Position numbers and translations under genes: made by a program
The notes under the pieces: model-generated
Told to the model about the DNA's origin: nothing
What the model saw: the letters and a program-made list of their open reading frames with translations, nothing else
Database searches by the model: none
Source: Dictyostelium firmibasis
Taxonomy: Eukaryota > Evosea > Eumycetozoa > Dictyosteliales > Dictyosteliaceae
NCBI GenBank assembly: GCA_036169595.1
Contig: CM069767.1
Coordinates: forward strand, 3,924,001-3,988,000
Length of the DNA: 64,000 nt
Direction: 5' to 3'
Shown here: positions 26,356 to 39,056 of the stretch, piece by piece
How the letters are laid out: each line of letters opens with the position of its first letter
Position numbering within the stretch: position 1 is the stretch's first letter

Positions 26356-26872
26356 GAAAATAAAAAAATAAATAAAATAATATTGCATCACTTTGTTCAA
26401 CAAAAAAATTGTTCTTATTATTTGGTATGAAAAGAAAAATGATACAAGTGTGGGTATTGTGTGTGTGTGTTTGCACAATCAAAAATATTCTTTTTTTTTA
26501 TTTTTTTTTTTTTTTACCCCCACCAATATAAAAAAGTTGAAATTATTTTGAACAAGAACATACACATTTTGTGTGGTAATTGTGTGGTTTTATTGCAGCA
26601 AATTTTTTTTTTATTATTTATTTTTATCAACTCCATACCCACAGCCACTCTACAAACAACAGCTATAAATAAATAATTTTAATTGTTTTTATTTTTTTTC
26701 TTTTTTTTTCTTTTTTTTTTTTTTGAATTCAAAAAAATAATATGGCAAAGTAGGAACAAGCAGTTATGAATAAAAAAAAAAAAAAATTAAATTTATGTTT
26801 AAATTTAAATTATACAATAGTAATATTTTCAATCCAATAATTTTTCTACCAATGATTAATTTCTTCCACTTG

Positions 26873-26920
<48 letters not shown>

Positions 26921-26935
26921 TAATAATAATAAAAA
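26236..26935. other. Spacer upstream of the zinc-finger gene
   Basis: 700 bases. It includes an AAAAG pentamer repeat (26335-26360), GT/CA-rich boxes (listed separately), a poly-T run at ~26704-26724 and a TAA repeat (26876-26917) just before the next gene. The ORF at 26461-26676 has no coding character. Confidence 0.6.
26445..26660. promoter_or_regulatory. GT/CA-rich boxes, candidate G-box-type promoter
   Basis: Within A/T-rich sequence there is 'GTGTGGGTATTGTGTGTGTG' (from 26449), 'ACCCCCACCAA' (~26516), 'TTGTGTGGTAATTGTGTGG' (~26569) and 'CATACCCACAGCCAC' (~26635). GT-rich G boxes and their CA complements recognised by G-box binding factor are a known class of Dictyostelium post-aggregative promoter element. 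These lie ~280-490 bases upstream of the zinc-finger gene, a typical distance. The function is inference. Confidence 0.4.
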
Positions 26936-27016
26936 ATGGAAATATTCTCTGAATATTATTATAAAAATAATAATAATTTTAATAATTCATTTGGTAGTAC
27001 TTGTAAAAATATTAAA

Positions 27017-27048
<32 letters not shown>

Positions 27049-27523
27049 CAATAATAATAATAACAATAATAATAATAATAATAATAATAGTAATAATAGT
27101 AGTGATAGTGAAAATGATGATAATGAATATAATTTAAATAATTCTAATAATTATTCATCACAATCATTAAATAAAAAGCCAAATGGATTAGTACAATGTA
27201 ATCATATTGGTTGTGAAAGTGTATATACCCATCATACTGGATTATCAAGACATTTTAGAAATTTTCATAAATCCTATTGTGAAAATCCTGAAATTTGTGA
27301 CGGTTGTATAAGTAAAAGAAAAAAGGAATCTAAAAAACCAGTTCCTAAAGTTGATTGTAATCATGAAGCATGTATTAAAAAATTATCAAAAAAAAATATA
27401 GCGAAACATCATAAAATGTTACACCCAAATTGTTCAGTTGATTGTCAAGAATGTTCTTCTGCTGGTGTTTCAATTCTTTTAAAATTAAATAGATTTCTTT
27501 GTGATAAAAAAATTTCAAGCTAA
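26936..27523 (+). CDS. Asn-rich protein with two C2H2-like zinc-binding units
   Basis: Single-exon gene of 195 residues. The first ~75 are an Asn/Ser tract. One C2H2-type unit is 'CNHIGCESVYTHHTGLSRHF' continuing to a second His, with C-x4-C and His spacing as in zinc fingers. A Cys-rich linker ('CENPEICDGC') leads to a second, shorter unit 'CNHEACIKKLSKKNIAKHH', also ending in a His a few residues on. A final Cys cluster ('CSVDCQECSS') follows. The repeated 'CNH..C' start shows the two units are related. It probably binds DNA or RNA; the function is unknown. The start follows a TAA repeat leader. Confidence 0.78.
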
Positions 27524-27685
27524 AAATTATTTTTCATTTTTTTTAATAAAAAAATATATAAATTAATTTACACAAATTTTAAAAAAAGCTATTTTTTTTA
27601 TATTTTATTTTTTTCATGTTTTTGTTTTCATTTTAAGATTTACATATATATTATTCTTTAATTTTTTTTTTTTTTTTTTTGGGTT

Positions 27686-28060
27686 CTAAATGATTTCTTC
27701 TTTATTTTTAATTGTATTTTTTAAATTTATTATGATATCATTTGAAAATGATAAATGATTTGATTGATTTGATAATATTTTATCAATTTCATTTAGATAG
27801 GAAAGTGATTTAGATAAAATCATTTCAACTGTTAATTCTTTATTACTTTGATTTTGTTCATCTTTTTTGATACTATTTAAAATTAATGGCAACCTTTTGT
27901 TGATCTTTTGTAAAAATTTTTTTCTAATATTTCTACTCTTAGTTTCTACTTGACAATGAGCAGCTTTTTTACTTTTTTTAACTTGTTAATATAATTTTTT
28001 TAATTTTATTTTATTTTAATATTTTTAAAATTCTTACCAATTATTTGATTTCTTTTTCAT
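27686..28060 (-). CDS. Small basic helical protein, unknown function
   Basis: Two exons (28060-28038 and 27971-27686) give 102 residues. The short first exon ends in GGTAAGAA, and the acceptor 'AAAAAAAG' at 27972 restores the frame. An alternative acceptor 10 bases upstream would not keep the phase. The protein starts 'MKKKSNNCKKAAHCQVETK', then a basic helix 'RNIRKKFLQKINKRLPLIL', then an acidic/amphipathic helix ending 'KNKEEII'. It is predicted to be all-helical. I do not recognise it. The gene model rests on splice phase and amino-acid composition only, so confidence is moderate. Confidence 0.55.
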
Positions 28061-28081
28061 ATCTTTTTTTTTTTCCAATTG

Positions 28082-28123
<42 letters not shown>

Positions 28124-28824
28124 AAAATCTTGATTAATCAAAAAAAAAAATAAAAAAAAAAAAAAAAAAAATTAAAAAAAAAAAATTAACCTCTAATTCT
28201 TGTTATTTTTAAAAAAATTAAATCTTTATAAATCAAAAAAAACAAAAAAAAAAATTTCTTATTGTAAATCATATAGTTTTGATTATTTTTTTTTGATTAA
28301 AAAAATTTTAAAAAAAAAAATTGAGTTACCTTTTTATATTATTTTATATTATTTTATTTTATTTTATTTTATTTTATTTTATTTTATTTTATTAATCATA
28401 GTATTATTATTCTTGGAATTAATTGCCTTGATATTCTTTTTATGCAAATTTTACCATAGAAAAAAAAATCATTCAAATAAATCAGAAATAGTCTTTATTT
28501 ATTTTTTTTTTTTATTTTATTTTTTTTTTTTAAATTTAATTCCTCTAATTTCGTCAAGAGTCGTTTTTTTTTTTTTTTTCGGTTAAATTAAATTTTATTT
28601 TTACCGATGGCGAAAGGACACTCATGAAATTGTCTGGTTGGATCATTTTTACAACAAAAAAAAAAAAAAAAAAAAAAAAAAAAGATTAAAATTTATAAAA
28701 AAAAATAAAAATTTATAAAAAAATATCAAAAACCAAACATTTTTAAAATGTTTTTTAATTTTTTTGTTTTATAATTTCTTTATTTTTTTTAAAAAAAACC
28801 TTTTGAAATAGATAATATTAAAAA
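28061..28824. other. Spacer between divergent genes
   Basis: 764 bases. It has poly-A runs at 28081-28120 and 28658-28683, and TTTTA pentamer repeats (28340-28390). A less A/T-biased patch at 28602-28648 (GATGGCGAAAGGACACTC) fits no RNA motif I know. The ORF at 28200-28586 is low complexity. Confidence 0.6.
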
Positions 28825-31202
28825 ATGCCTCTCAACCTTGTAGCTAGGTAAAAAAAAAAAAAAAAAAAAATTAATAAAAAAAAAAAAAAATTTTAATTTT
28901 CCATATTAATAATTATAAATTTAAATTTTTTTTTTTTTCATTTACATAGAAAATCATTGAGAGATAATGAAGAACATTTAAAAAAAGCTCATGAAGAAAT
29001 TAAAAATGCATTATCTGGTGAAGAATGGGTAATCGAATTTGACTGGGATTTAATCTTTGAAAAAATTGATGAACATAACAAAAAACAATTGGTATTTATT
29101 ATTTATTGTTTATTATTATTACTATTACTATTTTAATTATTATTTATTACTATTTTTTTTTAAATTATTATTATATTTTTTATATTTTTTATTTTTTTAA
29201 ATTTTTTTATTTTTTTAAATCAATTTCTAATTTTTATTTTATTTTTTTATTTTTTTTTTGTGAAAAAAAAAAGGGTGAAGTATTTTATAAAAATTTATGT
29301 CCACATATCAGTAAATGTATCGTTAATGCATGTAAAGATGATCTTACTAAAGAAAGTATAATTAATGCAAACACATCAAAAAAGATAGTATTGATTGTCA
29401 ATGAAGATCCAAAGAATACGAGTTATTGGAAGTATGAATTCAATAATGGCCAATTGAATCTTTTATTTAAAAAGGGATGTTGTAATTTATCAGATGCCGC
29501 CAATTTCCAACTACACAAAGTTATTCCAAGTGAGGGTTGTTATACATTACCAACTCGTCTTAATTTAAAAAAGAATCAAGATAGATATAATGCTGCTTTT
29601 GAGAGAATCAAAGCTATAACAAACAAAGATTGGTCTTTTGATGAAGAATCCATGGAGAGTGTTTACCCAACAGCTTTTGAAACTGATAGTCAACGTGAAC
29701 AATTTGGTGATTCATTTGCATCGGTATTGGAGTATTCAACTCAAAACATTGAAAAGAGATGTAAAAATGAAATTACTTTGGAAAGTTTTAACGAAGCCAC
29801 CACAAATGCAAGATTCAGTTTTAGACATTGTCCAAAGCAAACCACTGGTTATTGGTCATGGTCTTTCGATAATGGTGATATAGTCATCTCATTCAAATCT
29901 GTTTGTAATATCTCTGACAATGCAAATTTCGATTTTATCAAAGTTTTACCGGTACCAGGTGTTTTCTCTTTAGCCGCTCGTTTAAATATGAAAGAGAATC
30001 AAGAGAAATTCGATAATTCTTTTGAAAGAATTAAACAAGTTACCAATATCGATTGGTCCTATGATCAAGAATCTTTAGAGCAAGTTTATCCAACTCTTGA
30101 AGATAGAAACAAAGAAATATTAGGCGATATATTCTCTCAAGTATTTAAATATATTGCCGATAATATTACAAACAGATGTAAGAATGAAATCGCCTTGGAA
30201 GCATTCATTGAAGCAACTTCAAATGCAAAAATTGTTTTACGTAGTAATTCAAAATTAGCTGGTACCTATTGGTCATGGTCATTCGAAAAAGGTGATTTGG
30301 TCGTTACATTCAAATCAATTTGTAATATCTCTGATAATGCTAATTTTGATTTCATTAAAGTTTTACCGGTACCAGGTGTTTTCTCTTTAGCCGCTCGTTT
30401 AAACATGAAAGAAAGTCTAGAGAAGTTTGAATCTTCTTTCCAAAGAATTAAACAAGTTTTACATAATGATTGGAGCTATGATGAATCATCACTTGAACAA
30501 GTTTATCCAACTCTTGAAGAACATAATAAACTTCGTGTTGGTGAAATCTTTTCTGAGGTTATCAAATTTGTTGCTGATAATATTGTTAAACGTTGCTCAA
30601 AGGAAGAGATGGTTTTAGAGGCTTTGGTTGAAACAGTTACAAATTCAAAGATTGTTTTCCGTAGTAATCCAAAATTAACTGGTACCTATTGGTCATGGTC
30701 ATTTGAAAATGGTGATTTAGTAATTACATTTAAATCCATTTGTAATGTATCTGATAATGTAAACTTTGATTTCGTTAAAATTTTACCTTCACCAGGTGTT
30801 TTAACATTAGCCTCAAGAATTAATTTAAAAGAGAATCAAGAAAAGATTCAAGAATCATTTGAAAAGATGAAGCTTGTTTTAAACAGTGATTGGAGTTATG
30901 ACGAATCATCACTTGAACAAGTTTATCCAAAACTTGAAGAGCATAATAAACCACGTGTTGGAGAAGTTCTCGCTGAAATAATTCGTTATATTAGTCAAAA
31001 TATAGTCAAAAGATGTGCTGATGAGCTCGTAAGAGAAGCTTTCATTGAATGTGTTTCCAATTCAAAAATCATTTTCCGATTCATTGAAAAACAACCTTCA
31101 TATTGGATTTGGAATTTCGAAGGTGGTAATTTGATTGTATCATTCAAATCAATTTCTAATATTAGTGATAATGCTAATTTCAACTTTGAAACACTTCTCT
31201 AA
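28825..31202 (+). CDS. Protein of about five tandem ~140-residue repeats, unknown family
   Basis: Three exons (28825-28847, 28950-29091, 29274-31202) give 697 residues. After a ~33-residue N-terminus the protein consists of repeats starting near residues 34, 174, 316, 454 and 594. Each begins with a helix like 'DWSYDESSLEQVYPTLEEHN', then 'NIVKRC', then the core 'YWSWSFENGDLVITFKSICN' continuing 'SDNANFDF', and 'LPVPGVFSLAARLNMKE'. The last copy stops after 'NANFNF' and so is incomplete. No signal peptide or membrane segment. Copies 2 and 3 share a long identical DNA stretch, pointing to recent duplication or gene conversion. The first ~170 bases of the in-frame ORF from 29106 are intron; the true N-terminus is the short exon at 28825. 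Confidence 0.85.
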
Positions 31203-31331
31203 AAAAAAAAAAAAAAAAAAAAAAAAGTAATATATATTTTAGTGGTAATTTTATTTCTTAAAGAAAAACACTAAATTATAGTAATAATAAATAATAAAAT
31301 GAAAAAATTAAAATGAAATTTTATTGACGAT

Positions 31332-32413
31332 TTATTTCTTTAAAACTAATTTATCCCAAGATTTTTTAGTTTGAGGTATAAGATAAAATGATCTAATTTG
31401 ATTTAAAGACATGATTACCTCTTCACAAGATGGCCTATTTAATGGTGATTGGTCAACACATAGTTTATAAAGTTTTTCTATTGGTTGAGGACATAGATTT
31501 GGTAAAGACGGTCTTAATCCATTTTTTGATGACAACATTAGTTGGAAATCATTTTTTATTTCTTTGAATTCACTAAAAGGATGTGAATATTCACCATTTA
31601 TAATTCTACTTATTAATTCAAACATTATAATACCGAATGAATAAATATCAGATTTACTTGTTAATGGTGGAGAAGAAGATGAAGATGAAGATGAAGATGA
31701 GGATGATGAGGATGATGACAAAGATAGGAAATTATTATTATTATTATTATCATAATCATCATCATCATCATCATTATCTTGAAAATCACTTGATTCAGGA
31801 GAACAAAATGCGAATGATTTATTATGATTATTACTATTAATATATTCAGTGTTTAAACAATTGAATCTACTTGCACTAAAATTACTGATTTTACATTCCC
31901 AATCTTCATTTACCAATATGTTTAATGATGTTACATCTCTATGTACAATTGGTTTTGGTTTTCTATTATGCAATGATTGTAAACCCAAAATTATTTGCAT
32001 AGAAAATTGAAAGAATCTATTCCAACCCAATTCAATAGTTTTATCTGTCATTATGTGATACAATGAATCACGACTACAAAATTCAGTAATTATACAATAA
32101 CATTGTTTTTGTGGTTCTTCAACGATTGACACTCCATAAAATGATATCAAAAATGGTGAAGATCTTAATGATTGCATCATTAAAAATTCAGTTTTAAATT
32201 CTTCTAATCTAATTGGTGAGAAAACTTTAATTGCAATTGGTTTTTTATTTAATCTACCTTTATAAACTCTACATAATGACCCAGATCCTAATCTACAAAC
32301 ATATTCAATTTGTTGATTACTTATTTCCCATAATTTAAAATTAATAATTGATTCTTTTATTAACTTAAAATCAATTTCATTTTCATCGAAAAAATTATTA
32401 TTTGTTACAACTT

Positions 32414-32417
<4 letters not shown>
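31332..32417 (-). CDS. TKL-like protein kinase, probably inactive (pseudokinase)
   Basis: Single-exon gene of 361 residues. The kinase fold is complete: 'LGSGSLCRVYKGRL', Lys in 'PIAIKVF', 'IITEFCSRDSL', catalytic loop 'IVHRDVTSLNILV', 'DIYSFGIIMFELI' and the C-lobe Arg in 'SPLNRPSCEEV'. The metal-binding DFG is replaced by 'ISNFSAS', so Asp is Asn. The activation segment holds an Asp/Asn run and a Ser run, with 'FCSPESSD' in the APE region. The family is close to the tyrosine-kinase-like kinases that are abundant in Dictyostelium. Loss of the DFG Asp argues for a regulatory or scaffold role, although some kinases tolerate Asn there. Confidence 0.87.
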
Positions 32418-32448
<31 letters not shown>

Positions 32449-33097
32449 ATATTTTTTTTTTTATTTTTATTTTTTATTTTAATAATAATTATAAAATTTT
32501 TTAAAAGGAATTATAGTTTTTATTTTATATTGATATTAATTATTGATATTTTTTTTTTTATATGATTTAATATTTTTAAAAAAAAAAAAAAAAACAAAAA
32601 AAAAAAAGAAATAAAAAATAAAAAAAAAAATTAGAAAATAAAAAAATAATATAAAAAGGTGTTAAAAATTACCTTTTTTTTAAAATTGATTAAATAAATT
32701 ATTGTAAAAATAGATAGCCTAAATATACCACAATGAATAAGGTGATTTTTAATATAATTTTATCTGACCAAATTCTTTTTTTTTTTTCAAGTTTGACCAA
32801 CACACATACACAAAAAATAAAAAAAAAAAATAAAAAAAAAAAAAAAAAAAAAAAAAATAATTAAAACTCCCACACAGATTACCAATCAACATGATCACGA
32901 AATAATTCTAATCACAAAATTTTTCAACCACTTTACAAAATAACCACACCACTCTTTATCCCAATTTTTATTATAATTTAAAATTCAAGAAAAATAAAAA
33001 AAATAGCATTGTTTAAAATTAAAAAAAAAAAAAATATATATATACAAATAAAAACAATAATTTGTTTGAAAATTTATTATTGTTAATATTATTAATA
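32418..33097. other. Spacer upstream of the pseudokinase gene
   Basis: 680 bases between two minus-strand genes. Homopolymer tracts occur at 32580-32640 and 32820-32860. A less A/T-biased block at 32870-32960 contains several CCAC/CACAC words and may be a promoter element of the pseudokinase gene. Nothing else seen. Confidence 0.55.
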
Positions 33098-35035
33098 CTA
33101 TAACATTTTAAATTGAATAGGTTTTAAAGTACCAAATTTAGTTTTATGTAAATTACTATCATTATCTAACAGAATTAAATCATCAAAAGATTGACTATAG
33201 AGACCAGGTAGTTCATCATGAAGAAATTCTAAAACGTTATCGAATGAGCCCGATAATGGGAAATCTATAGTTTGATATTCCAATAGATCCTTTTTTGTAA
33301 TGATTGTTGGGTCATTTAAAATTTGATTATATTTTTCCAATGAGATTTGATTGATATCTTTAGCATGTTTATAGAGTATCTCTTTTTGATCACAACGAGG
33401 TATATGTTCACAAAGCTGATAACAAACTGAATTGAAACCTCTTAAAGAATACTTTAACAGTCTACTATAGGAGTGAGTTAATGTTTTTATCGATATTAAA
33501 TTTGTACGAGTTTTCAATGCTCTTAAAGATCTCTCATGTAAATAAACATTACTACCATCATAACACAATGATATACAATCAATATCGTGGAATAGTATTT
33601 GTTCTTCAATTGTTTTAGCTATTATAATAATTAGTTGAATTACTCTTGTCCTCTTAAAATTATTACTATTAATTGAATAAACTATACTAATAGAATTTGG
33701 AGTTCTAACGAATCTATAATCACAATTTTCATATCCATAGGTTGAATGTAAATTATCAATGATTTTCAAAGAGACTTGTTTTAATTTTTTATTTGCATGT
33801 TCTAATGAATTTGAAATGATTGAAATATCGATATCAGATCTATAGTATGGTGAGTCTAATGATTGTTGTTTATCATTGATTGATCTTATGAATGAATGAT
33901 CATCATGTACTAATCTTGATATTCTCTTATTAAGATATTTTGGTAATGGTAATTTAAAAACTAATCTTTCAACCCTTTTCATATCTATATACTCTTTTAT
34001 TAATTTTATACCGTCACCTGGGAATGACTCTAAACATGATAAAATACAACCACCATATACGACAACTTTTGTATAGATTTTATTACTACCACTATTATTA
34101 TAATTATCATCATCATCATCATCATCATTTTGGTAATGACCCCATTCAATTCCATCCAATAAATCAAAGGTAAACATTGAAAATGATTTTTTAAAGATTT
34201 CAATATTTGGTACAATTGAATTATAACCTATCCTATAATTTTCATACCATCTACTTTTGACACTATATATAAATGGATGTGAGAAAGCTTCATATTCGTC
34301 TATAACATCGAATTTGAAATCATAGTCTTTTGATAATTCACCACCATCATCTTCATTAAAAACTTTGATAATTCTACTATTTTCTTTATTAATATCTATA
34401 CCTAATGATTTAATTTCATCCTCATTACTATTTTTATTATAATAGTTTAATAGTTCTCTCCTTCTTAACATTTCACAACCATTATAAATCGAATTATCTA
34501 TTGATTCTTTCATCCATTCTAATATTTCACAATTATTTCCATTATCTTCATCTTCAATATTATTATTGTTATTATTTTTATAGATTAATTCCTCACTATT
34601 TAGTGATTTTATTATTTTTTTAATGAAATTATCATTATTTAAATAAATTAAAAATAATTTAAAAGTTTCTTTTACTTTTTGCTTTTTAGTCGTAATTGTT
34701 CCTTTATTTTTATTGGTTGTTGTTATATTTTTAGTAGTATTGGTCGTTGTTGTTGTTGTAGTTGTAGTTGTAGTTGTAGTTGTTATAGTATTAAAAAATA
34801 TTAAATTAAAATAGTTAATTAACTTTTTTAAAAAATATAATGTGAATTTATATGATGATTCTATTTGATTTTTATTATTAATTTGAGATTTAAAAACATC
34901 TGATAAAAATTTACAAAAAAATTTATGATCAATTGTATCTTGCTCACTATTATTATCAATTTCACATTGCTGTATATAAATTTGATATTTAATATCGCTA
35001 TCTAATTTTGAAATATTTATTATCATTGTTGTCAA
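33098..35035 (-). CDS. Nucleotidyltransferase-like protein of unknown function
   Basis: Single-exon gene of 645 residues with Thr, Asn and Asp tracts. The N-terminal ~250 residues are mostly helical. The second half has 'VVVYGGCILSCLESFPG', then 'YYRSDIDISI', then 'IEEQILFHDIDCISLCYDG' followed by 'NVYLHERSLRAL' and a helical tail. A GG-containing strand-turn, a paired-acid strand (S-DID) and a later acidic strand (HDID) are the elements of the polymerase-beta-type nucleotidyltransferase fold, though the GG-to-DID distance (~65 residues) is long and needs an insertion. I have seen similar 'DIDC..YDG..V' blocks in ankyrin-containing proteins of amoebae and fungi. The assignment is tentative. 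Confidence 0.7.
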   Translation of the reverse strand: MTTMIINISKLDSDIKYQIYIQQCEIDNNSEQDTIDHKFFCKFLSDVFKSQINNKNQIESSYKFTLYFLKKLINYFNLIFFNTITTTTTTTTTTTTTTNTTKNITTTNKNKGTITTKKQKVKETFKLFLIYLNNDNFIKKIIKSLNSEELIYKNNNNNNIEDEDNGNNCEILEWMKESIDNSIYNGCEMLRRRELLNYYNKNSNEDEIKSLGIDINKENSRIIKVFNEDDGGELSKDYDFKFDVIDEYEAFSHPFIYSVKSRWYENYRIGYNSIVPNIEIFKKSFSMFTFDLLDGIEWGHYQNDDDDDDDNYNNSGSNKIYTKVVVYGGCILSCLESFPGDGIKLIKEYIDMKRVERLVFKLPLPKYLNKRISRLVHDDHSFIRSINDKQQSLDSPYYRSDIDISIISNSLEHANKKLKQVSLKIIDNLHSTYGYENCDYRFVRTPNSISIVYSINSNNFKRTRVIQLIIIIAKTIEEQILFHDIDCISLCYDGSNVYLHERSLRALKTRTNLISIKTLTHSYSRLLKYSLRGFNSVCYQLCEHIPRCDQKEILYKHAKDINQISLEKYNQILNDPTIITKKDLLEYQTIDFPLSGSFDNVLEFLHDELPGLYSQSFDDLILLDNDSNLHKTKFGTLKPIQFKML

Positions 35036-35225
35036 AAATAAAAAAAATGAAAAAAAAAATGAAAAAAAAAATAAAAATTAAAATATAAATATAAATATAA
35101 AAAAAAAATTATTTTTTTTGAAGATTTCTTAAAATTTTAAAACATCTCGAAATAATCAAAGAAGTTAAAATAAATAAAAAAATTATAGGTTACTTTTGTT
35201 CTCTTGAGAAAAAAAGAAAAAAAAT

Positions 35226-37247
<2,022 letters not shown>

Positions 37248-37553
37248 TATTCTTATTTTATTAAAATTAAAAAAACAAAATATAACGAAATACTTTGTGT
37301 TCACAAAAAATTAAAAAAAAGTTTCATAATTAAATTAATTTTGAAAATTTTTTTTTTTTTATTTTTTTTTTTTTTTCCACAAACATCAACAAGGAAAGAG
37401 GAAGCACTAAAACCCGTTTATATTTGGTGAAAATTCAAACGTGTGTAAAAGTGTATTTATTTTTATTTTTTATTTCTTTTTTTGATCCAACACCAATGAT
37501 TTCAATTTATTTTACCAATTGATAATATAATTGGTTTTTTTTTATATTTATTT

Positions 37554-38836
37554 TTAAAGAACTAGGGTTGATATTAAAATTAATGAAAATATAATTATTA
37601 TGATACTAATAAAGCTATTTGAAGGCGATGAATTACTACAGTATTTATCTATAAGGTATTTATTATAACCACAATTGTGGTTACCACTATTACTATTATT
37701 ACCAATGATTAAAGATGATTTATAATTACAAATATGTTTTTTACAATATTTATTGATACAAGATTGTTTTGAAAGCATATTAATACTATCAGTGTAAACA
37801 CATTCATTATCGTATGCACAATTTTTTAAATCATGTTCAAGTGAATATTTAATTGGATACGCACTCGATTGAATACATTTATTTTCACAACCACATGATT
37901 GATATTCTCCACATTGATTTATAGATTCTGTAGAATTGTTTTTACTATATTTACAATTGTTTGATGTTGGCTCAAAAAACTTTTCACAAATCCCAAAATT
38001 TGAGCACTTTTATTTTATTTTTATTAATAATGAATTCAAAAAAACTTTAAATAATTATAATAAATAAAAAAACTATTATTATTATTATTATTATTATTAA
38101 TATACATACATATAAACCATTATTAGTATCACAATCATAGTCAGAATTACAAAATTGACCAATTTGATTTAAAATTCTCTCTGTACAAACTCCATTTACA
38201 CATATTAAACCATTGAAACATAATCTACTTGCATAACAATAGCCACCTTTTAATTTCATATTTACACATTTGTAAATTGAGGTTTCTAATGAACAAATTT
38301 GATCATATGTGCAATCTGTTGGTGAAAAACATTGTTTGTAATTCAATAAATAACAATATCCATTTACACATTTTTGATTTGTAGTTGAACAATCTGAATC
38401 AAGTTTACATTTTTCTAAATATGTTGAGAATCCATAATCTAAACATTTATATTTTGAATCCTCATCTTTTAAACATTTTAATCCAATATCACATAGATCA
38501 GAATCCTTGATTATTGAACAAGAATCACCTTGTTTTAGATATTTAGTACATATGCTTGAACTATTACTTCTTGTTTGATCATTAAAACAAGTTAATCCAT
38601 AATTACAATTTCCTAAAGATAAATCACACTTTATTTTTTTTTTTTTTTTTTTTTACATAGTAATAAATATTTTTTCTCTTTTTACTGTTTCTCCTTTAAT
38701 AAAATTTTTTTTATCTGTTTATTTTACTTACTATTTCTCCTTCTTTTAAACAATTAATACAATCACCACTTACAAAGATTAGATTTGATAGATTATAGAA
38801 AATAATTAGAAAGATAAATCTTCTGTTGGTTCGCAT
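37554..38836 (-). CDS. Cysteine-rich surface protein with signal peptide and C-terminal anchor
   Basis: Three exons (38836-38732, 38628-38110, 38006-37554), all phase 0, give 358 residues. A signal peptide ('RRFIFLIIFYNLSNLIFVSG') is followed by ~30 cysteines in short spaced pairs, such as 'CINCLKEG', 'CTKYLKQGDSCS', 'CSPTDCTYDQIC'-like units and 'CGCENKC'. The C-terminus is Ser-rich and then a hydrophobic run 'FISIIIIIFSLILISTLVL', ending the protein. That pattern fits a GPI signal or a single membrane anchor. Repeated 'Cx..DC..' units resemble disulfide-rich dictyostelid surface proteins. Function unknown, possibly adhesion. Both introns lie exactly before cysteine codons, which suggests modular exons. 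Confidence 0.82.
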
Positions 38837-39056
38837 GAGTCAAAATTTTTAAAAAAATGTCAAAATTTAAAACGAGAAAAAAAAAAAAAAAAAAAAAAAA
38901 TATGCATCAGTGGATCAAAAACCAACTGATATTTTCACTTGGATATTAATTTATTTACTATTTTTTAACAATTCCTATTTTTTTTATAAATATTTAAAGA
39001 AATAAAACAAAAAAAAAAAGAAAAAAAAAAAGAAAAAAAAAAGAATTTAATAATTA

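Noticed and set aside
28200-28586. 128-residue + strand open frame
   Set aside because: Translation is Phe/Ile/Lys/Leu from homopolymers and TTTTA repeats; no coding character and no conserved motif.
28602-28648. Possible box C/D-type small RNA
   Set aside because: The patch lacks proper C (RTGATGA) and D (CTGA) boxes and has no terminal stem.
29106-29273. N-terminal Phe/Tyr-rich extension of the five-repeat protein frame
   Set aside because: This is an intron; exons at 28825-28847 and 28950-29091 supply the true N-terminus and complete the first repeat.
37248-37304. Upstream Met adding 19 residues to the FNIP-repeat protein
   Set aside because: The extra residues come from A/T-rich leader, and the family normally starts close to 'LFFKVWRN'; the Met at 37247 fits better.
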